From Saturnia japonica (taxonomy: Eukaryota > Arthropoda > Insecta > Lepidoptera > Saturniidae): a DNA stretch of 64,000 bases. The position numbers and the translations under genes were made by a program. The notes below the pieces were generated by a model. It was given only the letters and a program-made list of their open reading frames with translations, ran no database searches and was not told where the DNA came from. The stretch is taken from assembly GCA_033032175.1 (NCBI GenBank), contig CM065312.1:20868001-20932000 (forward strand). The letters are read 5' to 3'. This document shows, in pieces, positions 1 through 10,100 of the stretch. Numbering within the stretch: position 1 is the stretch's first letter; the number at the start of each line of letters is the position of its first letter.

Positions 1-1060
1 TATATAGCCTATATTACTCTCACAATTAAGACAAATCTAAGGACATCTCCCATGCTAAAATCCATCAAGCCGTTTAGAATACAGAGCTTGCCAATGTAAT
101 AGACATACATAAGCTTACGCTCGAAAAACATACCATATCCTTTTTTGAAATCTAGTAAAAATATGACATATAAGCCTAAATGTTATTGCTTTCACTATCA
201 AAGCAGCCAAGCATAACCGTCAAAAAAAACAATTAAATATGCAATTAAGAGCAGTTCATATTTATTAATAATAATTACTTAATTGTAATTATTTACCATA
301 ACTTTATGGACGGACCAGTTGCGAATTGCAACACGGAATTACTGGACGTCAGCAAAATTTTCCTAAAGATATAAGTAAAGGAAAAAATTCGGTGTAACGC
401 GACACACGACAGAAGTAAAAACTTCATCAACGCGAGGTTAATAATACGAAATACAATTATTACTTGACTATAGCAGACTTTAGCCGAAAGAGCGTTATAT
501 AGCCGAGCGTAACAGCTCAGTCTCATTCAATGTCCTCAAAATAAAATGCTCACCGTGCCTAAAAAAGTTTTCGCTTCAAAAAGTTTCTGTCTGTACGTTA
601 ACAAAGTGAAATTCAAAGTCAAAAATTAATCGATAGAATCAGTTCTGTTCTCTTGAGAATTTGTTAGTAAGCATTTGTTGGTGTGCTATGACAGACATCA
701 CCATTTTCCGGAACATCGTACTTTATATCAGGTTTTACCTTCAACCTTCGTTATTATTAAAATGATTTATTCGGGCATTTTATCGATAGACTATGATATA
801 ACAGGGCTAGAGCCCTAAAATATGTCACCGCAGTGAATCACTACAGTATTTTGTACATAGTACTCCAGCCAGTCTCTCTGATGTCTCAAAAACCCCTCAA
901 AAATATCATTTAAATTAAGTTTCAAATAACGCATATAATAATTTACCCTCAGATTACTAAAAGATGCGATTCCTGTCTCCGCCCAGCAACTGCTGTTAGA
1001 TCGTGAAGTTGAGCTTGATCAAGGTAAGATATTCATACACATAAGACAAGATATATGGAT
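1..1060. other. AT-rich non-coding sequence
   Basis: No exon, RNA gene or repeat recognised with confidence. The open frames here are short and lack family-like motifs. It lies upstream of the first visible insulin-degrading-enzyme exon, so it is probably intron of that gene, but no earlier exon was found to prove this. Confidence 0.4.
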
Positions 1061-1062
1061 CA

Positions 1063-1905
1063 TTGGACAAAATCGGCGTCCCTCAGGGATCGATTTTGGG
1101 ACCATTTCTGTTTCTCGTTTATTTAAACGATCTACCGCTTGTGATTGAAAACGGTGCTGATATGGTTCTTTTTGCGGACGACACTTCACTTATATTCAAA
1201 GTTATAAGAATAAATTCAGAGCTTAAGCAATTAAACAATATTTTAGTTAAAATCTCTGAATGGTATGCTTTAATTTAAATAATTTACTGCTAAATGCAAA
1301 CAAAGCCAAATGTATGAGATTTGCCTTTGATGAGTATCAAGATAGAAGGGAATTTAGTAGGCTTAGTTGATAGTAATGTTTTCTTGTGTATTACGCTTCA
1401 TTCGAAATTACAATGGGGTCCGCACATTAAAACCTTGGCGGGAAGATTATGCTCTGCTGCATTCGCATTAGGTAAGATTCACCAGTTAACAGATATTGCC
1501 ACTGCTATGTTAGTCTACTTCGCTTATTTTCATGTTATGTTTAATGTTTTATATTATCACTATTACCTATATAGTTGAAATGTTATGCAATGAAATGAAA
1601 TGAAATGCAAATGTTAATAAATTTGTGAAGCTGCTTCAGTTACGCAAAGACATTGCCACGCTGAGCGTGTTCTACCGTTAATGTCGAGTGTTCTGAACAG
1701 CTGTTAGGCCTTAATCCCTCTTCTACCTTTCACAACAGAACAACACGCGATGGACACCGGAGCCACAGCTTTACAATAACTTCCATCTTGGCACGTACAA
1801 AAATTATGCTACGTCTTATCTTTGCCGTACTATTAAGCTGTGGAACTGTCTCTGAGCCATTGTATTTCTCTCTTCCTACAACATGGAGTTCTTCAGACAT
1901 ATAGG
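1063..1905 (+). pseudogene. Degraded non-LTR retrotransposon reverse transcriptase fragment
   Basis: A frame at 1063-1278 encodes the RT palm motifs GVPQGSILG (1075-1101) and LFADDTSL (catalytic FADD at 1171-1182). Downstream, in shifted frames, come a thumb-like stretch at 1321-1500 and, at about 1621-1905, a typical LINE C-terminal pattern (LLQLRKDIATLSVFYR, then RTIKLWNCL) broken by stops. The order RT palm, thumb, C-terminal region is that of Jockey/CR1-type ORF2. Frameshifts, stops and the absence of the upstream half show a dead, 5'-truncated copy. Confidence 0.75.
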
Positions 1906-2133
1906 GCAATACAACGACTACTGACCATGGGTTTTACATCCCTCGGATTGTTGGATGGCACTGTGCTCACCATAAGGAATATTGTCTTCGCTTTGCCGTG
2001 CCCATAAAAAAGTTTCAGGGTAGACTTGTTCAGACTTACAGAAGTTTGCACCTGCAGCCTCATATTTAAAAGACGATGCCATACTACCAGCGTGGTAGTC
2101 TTCTTCTACTTCTTTTTATTTAATGACTTGCTG

Positions 2134-2665
2134 TGCCTGCGGCTGCGCTCGCGTGGACTACAGAATGCCCGCACGAATCTTGCTTTCCCGCTCCCGGCTA
2201 TTTTAAAGACAAAAATCCTTATTGTGGGTGTTCTTTGGAAGGTAGACGTATCTCTCCCTTACTTTTTTATAGGTCTTTTTTATGCCTACAATTATGTGGT
2301 ACATTGATTTGCTATATCTCTTATGGTTTACTCAGCGTAAGCCATTTAAGCGCCCGAATTTATTCACCATGACAAGGTTTTTATATTCGTGCGGAACCCT
2401 AACTATTTTTCTGAAATAAAAGTACCCTAAGTTACTCCCTATATCATCAGCTATCTATTAGTGAAAAGTCCAGTCAAAATCGGTCCAACCGTTTCGAAGA
2501 TTACCTACCCGGAACAAACAGACAGTCAGACAGACAAGAATTTTAATATTTTTTTTTGTTATAGGTATCTTATATACTTTCATATGCATTTACTAAAAAG
2601 CTGTTATTTTGACATTACAGACAGACACTTCAATTGTATAGATAGAATATAATGGAATGTAATAG
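2134..2665 (-). repeat. Dispersed repeat family A, minus orientation
   Basis: The same unit recurs at 37872-38316, 46000-46318, 52185-52915 and 61023-61172. In its plus sense it starts near an AATAAAATTGAAGTGTCTG-like segment, passes through CTCCGAAACGGTTGGA and GGCTACTTTTATTTT, and ends GCGAAGCCGCGGGCACAGCTAGT-like. Here it is reversed. No coding capacity. The 3' end resembles those of non-autonomous lepidopteran LINE-related repeats; the family name is not claimed. Confidence 0.65.
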
Positions 2666-2688
2666 AATAGAGCCAAGCGTTCTTTGTA

Positions 2689-3991
2689 CAAGGTGTCCAG
2701 AAAGGGTATCGGGTATTTGTAAGTTCAATGAAACAAAAATTATTTGTATGCAATAAAAAAGTTTATTGTTTATTATTAGCATATGAATTGGAGAATTATT
2801 TGGAAAAGATGATGTTATCCAAATGATGACCGTTACGTTGCTGGCACTCTTCTAAACGGAAACGAAGATTGACGATAACACGTTGACACATAGCTATCGA
2901 TATTGCTGCCATTTCTGACCTGATGTTTTGCTTTAACTGGGTTAGATTCGTCGGATTGTTTTGATAAACCTTACTTTTAAGGTATCCCCATGCAAAATAG
3001 TCAAGCGGGCTAAGGTCGGGGCTTCTGGGAGGCCAGTTGATGTTACCCCTTCGTGAAATCACTTTATTAGGGAATAATTCGTTAACAACCTCCATTGAGT
3101 CATTTGAGGTATGGCAAGTGGCCCCATCTTGCTGGAACCACGTTCTTGAGTTGAAACCTGCAAACTCCTGCAACTCTGGGACCAAAAAATTTCGCAACAT
3201 ATCACAATAACGGTCACTATTCACATTAATTGCTCGGCCTCGTTGATCTTCATGAAAATAAGGACCAATTATGCCTTTAGCAGACACAGCGGCCCAAACA
3301 ACAACCTTTGGGCTATGCAGGGGTCGTTCATGCTTTCGTCTCGGATTTTCCACTGCCCAGTACCGACAATTCTGCTTATTAACATGACCATTCAGGTGAA
3401 AATTTGCTTCGTCACTGAACAGTATGTTGTTAAAGTTGTTAAATCGCTGCAGCATTTCGTTCGCAAAATTCAGTCGATTAGCATAGTCCGTATCCTTCAA
3501 TTCTTGAACCAATTGAATTTTATAGGCTTTTAGATGTAAGTCTTTCTTTAAAATCGAATGTAAAGACGATTTTTTGATGTTCAACGCTTGGCTTCGCTTT
3601 CGGATGGATAAAGACGGATTTTGACGAACCGACGACTCAACTTCTTCAATTGTTTCTTCATCGCGAACTGAACGAGGACGACCAGAGTTTTGAATTTTAA
3701 CTGTCGCACCTGTATTCCCGAACATCCTGATCCATTTCCTAATGCTATCGTCACTTGGCGCGTGGCGTGTGCGATATTCCGCACGATAAAGACGTTGAGC
3801 AGTCACTATTGAATCACCATTACGATAATACGCTCGTACACAAAATGCGCGATGCGTCCCCGAGTACTGTTCCATCGTGACTAAAACTCCACAAAATGGC
3901 GGACGCCACGAACCCCTCCCCGCACCCTTTAGACGCCCCGTTTCGAATATGGCGCGAAAACAAATACCCAATACCCTTTCTGGACACCTTG
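2689..3991 (-). mobile_element. Apparently intact Tc1/mariner-superfamily DNA transposon (1,303 bp)
   Basis: The ends are inverted repeats of about 32 bp, 2689-2720 and 3960-3991 (outermost bases CAAGGTGTCCAGAAAGGG), with one mismatch. TA dinucleotides flank both sides (2687-2688 and 3992-3993), the classic target duplication of the IS630-Tc1-mariner superfamily. Inside is a single uninterrupted transposase frame on the minus strand. Near-identical termini and an open ORF suggest recent insertion. It sits immediately upstream of the first visible insulin-degrading-enzyme exon. Confidence 0.9.
2796..3875 (-). CDS. Transposase, IS630-Tc1-mariner superfamily
   Basis: 359 residues, complete. The N-terminal third (about 1-125) looks like paired helix-turn-helix DNA-binding domains, with a GRPRS linker motif at residues 65-69. 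The C-terminal catalytic domain shows SDEANF (D155), QQDGATCHT (D250) and SPDLSPLDYFAW (D287), giving an Asp-Asp-Asp triad with 36 residues between the last two. That spacing differs from canonical mariner DD34D. The enzyme would cut and paste the element at TA sites in the nucleus. The start chosen is the ATG at 3875, inside the right inverted repeat; the frame stays open out to 4142, beyond the transposon end, but those codons belong to flanking DNA. No internal stop or frameshift. Assignment to a named mariner subgroup is not attempted. Confidence 0.88.
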   Translation of the reverse strand: MEQYSGTHRAFCVRAYYRNGDSIVTAQRLYRAEYRTRHAPSDDSIRKWIRMFGNTGATVKIQNSGRPRSVRDEETIEEVESSVRQNPSLSIRKRSQALNIKKSSLHSILKKDLHLKAYKIQLVQELKDTDYANRLNFANEMLQRFNNFNNILFSDEANFHLNGHVNKQNCRYWAVENPRRKHERPLHSPKVVVWAAVSAKGIIGPYFHEDQRGRAINVNSDRYCDMLRNFLVPELQEFAGFNSRTWFQQDGATCHTSNDSMEVVNELFPNKVISRRGNINWPPRSPDLSPLDYFAWGYLKSKVYQNNPTNLTQLKQNIRSEMAAISIAMCQRVIVNLRFRLEECQQRNGHHLDNIIFSK

Positions 3992-4102
3992 TACTATGAA
4001 AATTAGAAAAATATTTTTTCCACTTGATTTTAGCATATTTGCACATTTTACGATTAAATAAGAAGACGATAGAGAGGTAAGTGATGATATTATTTGTTAA
4101 AG

Positions 4103-7100
4103 GGGCGTGGTATTTGTGTGAGATGGAGAACAACGTACACAAGTCGTCGTGTGTGTACGTGTACTACGCGTGCGGAACGCGCGAGCCCAGGCGAAACGTG
4201 ATGCTCGAACTCCTGCAAAATGTGCTGTCGCAGCCATACTTTAATGTTCTCAGGACCAAGGTACAAATAGAAACTAACACCGTGCCTTCATTTACCACAC
4301 TCTACCGGCGAGTGTGTCAAATAAAACGTTAGATAGATACGCGAGTCGCTGTCGCCTGCACCATACTAATTTGAGATCACGACAACGTAATTTACTTAAC
4401 TCGGAATCAATTTTTAACAATCTAAATTAACTTTTTATAGTAACTAGCGATCGCCATTAGATCGACATTCGACCAGCAACATTTTAATCATGGACTATTT
4501 TCTGTTTGACATTTGCGGTATGAACCTAAACAATGAATATTATATCACTTGCTATCACGTTTCATTGAGGGACAATGTCAATATTTTGGGGGTCTAAGTT
4601 CTATGGCACTGGTCGGTTTAGGATTCGCAGTATTCATTTATTTATATTAATATATTAGTAACAGATATAATTATAGATAAATTTTAGCTTTCTGCACTCC
4701 TTCTCCATATTAACTTTAACCATGCCAAATCTCACAGACTTCCGTGCACGCAATACACATATAAAGGAGTCCGAAGTTTTCTTCTCACGTATTAATGTAA
4801 TGATAAATATTAATTTCAAATGCCAACTTATTTTCGCGACTTCTTCTAAGTGTTTATCACAGTAAGTCCTCTTCCAGGTTCCAGGCTAACTCTTTACCAA
4901 ATTTAATTACGGACAGTTAAGAGTTTTAATATTCAAAAGGTAATAAACAAAATTGTCTTAAATACCTTTTTTTTTACTAGTATCGGTGCTGTATCATTTA
5001 AGTATCACAGAACTGCATTATAAAAGAAAAATATACATTATAATAATATTTTTTTTATTTTCATTGAGATACGTAATATACCTTTGAGATGGGTATCATT
5101 TTTTTATATATTGTACGTTACATATATATTTGAGTACAATTGATAATATCAAATGAGATTGTTGGTAATAAAGTGTAGTATATCTCAATTTATACAAAGT
5201 AAAACAAAAGGAAAATGGACCGATTTCACTAATTTCGATCACACTTTTATTATCCATTTGTCGCCTATTCCTAATTTCGTAGTTCCAGCTTGAACACCGC
5301 TGCCAAAATACAATAATAAGAAAATCTAAGCCTGATAATTTTAAAGTATCCTGAACTTGCCTTTATCAAAACCCAGATGAGTAAATCTGGTCTACCCAAA
5401 AAAATAATATCTTTCATTTCAGGAACAACTCGGCTACAACGTGGCGAGCGGTTTGAGGAGGTCGAAGGGAGTCCAGGGTCTGCAAATGTGGATTCAGCAT
5501 GACCGCCATCACCCGACCTACGTTGAAGAGAGGATCGAAACGTTCATCGACAGCTTCCAGGTTAGATTACAATATCGTTAGCACCTGTTACAACTCGATT
5601 AAAAAGATAGAAAAAAATCCTGTTCCCGAAATATCTTGAAGCAACTAGAAACTTCTTCAGGACATATAAATAATGTTCACGTCGTAAACAACCGCGGCGC
5701 ATGTTTATGTAAACATCGCAGTTTACGCACACATGTATAGGGCTTATCGCCTCGATTACGTCATCGAGTAGGCATTGAAAGTAAACATCATTGAAAGTTC
5801 GCGACGCTTCACGATGTTTCTGCGGTCGTTTAGTGCAGGTATAAAAGCGACGAAGGCTCGGCGCCGAGCAGTTCAGTTTTGAATAACAAAACGACAACAA
5901 CGAGCGATAAAAGGAAGCGAAACCACAGTGTAATAAATATCAGTGTTGTGAGTTCGTGTAATTTGTAACTGTTTGGAGTCCAAATAAATTTTATTCACGT
6001 CAATCAATGGCATTTTTAATACCCACGGGTGTAACAACATTATTGTAGTGATATTTACAATTTCGCTAACTTCATATATATTCACAAAACTTGGTTTCGA
6101 CCTTAACACAATTTTTTGTAGGTAGGTACTTTTTTAAGGTTTGTCTAGGCTTCTTTATAGGTTTAGCGTTTGGCAACAATCTCATCTGTTCTTAAGTAGC
6201 GATGTGGCCCAAGACGGTAACACGTTAAACCTAGCGGAAGATTGGCTTTCAAGTGCAGCTGCCGAAACCCATCTATTGGTGTTTGGCGACAGAAAAAGCC
6301 CTACCACAATGCTACGGTTTCATCACGATGTTTTCTTTCACCGAAAGCTGATGCTCAATGCAGGGATTCGAACTCAGATCAATCGACGCGTTGTCCATAC
6401 ACGCTACTATTGGACCATCATTCGGCATTCCTTAAAGTCAAGTCAGGTGCGAAAGAAAACCTTTGCCTATTATCAGACGTTTCGCGATCCATTAATCCGA
6501 TTGTTTCACCTAAACTTTTAGGTTTTATAAGAAAAATAGAATGCTCCTGCTGCTTGTTATTTATGGAACCTTTATCATTCAAGGGCTTTTTGGAGGACAT
6601 GAGTGATGAGGAATTCCTCAACCACAAAACAGCGCTCGCTGCTCGAAAACTGAGGAAACCGCAACAAATGATCACAGAAGCAATGAATTTGTGGAGTAGG
6701 ATTGCATCTCAGGTGACTTGGAATAACTATATTAATCAATCTGTAGTTATGTCTGTACGTGTAATTTTTTGGAACGAAGTTCCTTACGGTAGGCTAGGAG
6801 GAGATAGGGATTTTGCTGCGCGACCGAACTGAAAAAAATGTTATAGTAAAACCGTAAGAAAAAGTCCGTGGAATAAAACCGTTATATGAGACGTGCGCAG
6901 GCGCGACAGTCGTATACACAAGCGAGTAGTGTATAATACCTTTTTTTGTAATTATTTCTATTTCTATGTAATTTTATGTTTTCAAACAAAAATAAAGATA
7001 CATATTTTGTTATTTTAATTGATAATTTGAATTACAATTCTTTTTTATTTTACGTAATTTATTATTTCCTAAAATACTGAATTTCCTAAATACTTTCCTG

Positions 7101-10100
7101 TTCTTAAATAAAAACTAATCAGCAAAATTTAAAAGAAAAATCAAGAAAACCTACATAAAATTGAGCACGATTTTTTTTTTCAAATTGTGTCGATTCTACA
7201 TTAGCCGAAGGAACTTCGTTCCTACCTGTCTGGTTAACTCAAAAAACAGCTTCACCGATTCTTATGAAATATATATATTACAAGGGAAGCTTCTGTCATT
7301 AGTCAATTGATAGGCCACAATCATTTCCAATAATACTTTTAGAAATCGTAAAAAACAATTATAAATAATTCTTAACTGATTTTGATGAAATATCGTACAC
7401 GGGAAGTATAAGTTATTCCATAAATATTGATGTGCTGTAAAAAAATTCAATATTACATTTAGATATCATTAAATAAAACCATTAATAATTCTGAACCGAT
7501 TTTAATCTAATTTTGTATACGGGAAGCATACATCATTCCAAAATTCATAGGCGATAAGAATCATAAAACAAATTATTTTAAGCATCATAGAAAAAAATTT
7601 AGTAAAGATTTTCATGAAATTGATACACGGGAAGTATAATAAATCATTTTTAAATTGATAAAATAAATGAATTGTCAATAATATGAGCAAAAACCAAATT
7701 ACGATATGAAAAAAATAATTACTGCGTAATAACAAACGCTTGCGGATCCGCGGGGCGCCGCTAGTTGATTTTGAGAAGTTCCCTGGTGTATCTTCGAATA
7801 ATGAAATTAAAGTGGGAACATCCTTGAGTTATCCCCTTTCAACCAAAAAAAAAACATCCAAATCGGCTCATAAAGATATTTTTTAACGGACATCTAAAAA
7901 TTGAGGTGGTTCTCAATTCCCTTCTGTCGATTTATTGTTCATTGTTTTAAATTTAGGTGAATTTAGCAATGTGTAAGGTCAAATAACGAAAACTTACTTA
8001 CTTAAAAAAATCGAATGGATATTATTTTAGTGGTATTGGCCTTCAGAACAGTCCTCAAAATCCTTGAAATTGGTTCTTTTTTTATTAAAAATTATCTTGT
8101 TTTGTGTCAAAGGTATACAACTTCGATGGTGCAAAAGTCGAGTTTGATCAACTGAACACGATTACTAAAGAGGAACTAATACAATTCTATAAGGTTTGTG
8201 CAACATTTAAATCTCTCAGAGTTCGAAATAACACTACTTCAGCATAATGCTTGGAACTAAAATACAAATAAAATAATTCTGTCGACTAGTCGACGTCTAA
8301 GCTATCAGTATTTACGTAGCTAACAAAAAAAGTGGTGCAACTATGTATATGAGTTACTTTTCTTATAAGTCACGGGCCGTCATTTTCGGAACTTTTATAA
8401 ATTTCATAAATTTATGTTAGTTACCCTCGATTGGTGATAATTTATTTTAGAAACTACATCAGAGTTATTAACGGATGAAAATTAATTACTTAATTGATAT
8501 TTAATTTAATATACCATGCAGGGATATGGAATGGCAACCCTATTACATTTTGTTTAATGATACATTAAATTGAATAAAAAATACATTTTATCAGAAAACT
8601 CGATGGGGATAGGTAAACCTAAGCCGGATCTTGTACTAGATAGACGTTTTGACATAAAAATCTCGCCATTTTTTTACTTTCTGCAATTTTGCCAATGATA
8701 ATGTGACAAATACACGTTATAGAATTTACTTGACAAATGTTCGGTGTACTGTAGAGTAACCTATGAGAATAACTCATAAAAAAGAATACATTGACACAAC
8801 ATAAAACAGTCGAAAAATACATAATACTTGTTATGGGAACTTCAGGGGTAATGTAAAACTACATATTATTTTAAACATATAAATAAAAAACATAACTATA
8901 ATCTATATAAACACGAACAAAGGACACATTACAATTTTATATTATTACGATAAATAAAAACACTAAATATTTCAATAAAAATAAAATACACATTATGTAA
9001 TGTATTGACATTAGTAAGACGAGGAATATTACAAGGAAGAAGATCATAAATTACCAGACTTTAATTTATAAATAATATAATAATAATAATATATTTATAT
9101 ATTTCTTAAATATCTTAGAGGTGCTTTTTTGTGGCAAAGTCATGTATCTATGCGTTTATTTATTATTAGAATTAATGAATCTAACTCAATATTAAAACTC
9201 ATCTAGGGGGGTTATTAACGATACGTAGACAAATAGTTAAAAAAAAAATTTCGATAAATAAATATAAAAGACTTACGTACCTACTTATTAAATGTATTCA
9301 ATAGTAGGCGCCATCTATTCACAATCTCTTTAAGTAACATGAAAGCTGTTAGTTTCTTTACATTCTAATAAATAACCTGCGAAATACTTGCACGGGTCCT
9401 GTAGTTATAATATACTAGCTGTGTCCCACGGTTTCACCCGTGTTAATTTTATCCGACAAACATCGCGCCGCCAATGCACCCATGTAATATATCATGTAGT
9501 TCTTCCCTCAAGTACAATTTATTTTAATTTTTCATTATCTTCTAAAATATGTGTCCAAATAGCATACTCTAAAGAGCAAAATTTTACTTCATAAAATAGT
9601 CTTTATGACGAAGTATCTTTTTTGTAAAGATTAACAAGCCATGTCTTAAAATAATGCTTATAAATTACTTTTTAATTTTCAAGAAATCTTTGTCACAAAA
9701 TCCCGTATTGTGGCGTATGTGTAAGAGATAAGCATATGCTATCACTGACCAATATTATTGTAGAACATTGTAATTCCGTATCATTAACCACTACGCCAGC
9801 GCACGCGGTATAAGCAGTTCGGAAGGGCCTCGACTGCCGACTTATGTAACAAAAATCAATATTTAAGGCTATCTGAGAGTTGTAGCCTAATCTTAAATAG
9901 CCTATACTATTCTTCAATGGCTATCATATACAAAAAGAATTTTTCGAATCGGTCTGGTAGTCCCAGAGCTTAGCGTGTTTAAACAAACAAAAAAACTTTT
10001 CCGTTTTATTATATTAGTATAGATTAGGTACTTTGCAGATATTAACAAAACAATTCCTCAATCATAAATGTGTTATCTGTTTTCATAAAAGTATATAAAC

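Noticed and set aside
3876..4142. N-terminal extension of the transposase frame beyond the ATG at 3875
   Set aside because: It crosses the right inverted repeat and the TA flank into intron and, on the other strand, an IDE exon; the extra codons are chance.
5562..5900. 112-residue frame on the minus strand
   Set aside because: It lies within the solo-LTR-like block, has no family motif, and is probably open because the block is GC-rich.
6141..6832. Overlapping frames of 126 and 196 residues on the plus strand
   Set aside because: The first part is reversed SINE sequence; only 6584-6712 is real coding sequence (an IDE exon).
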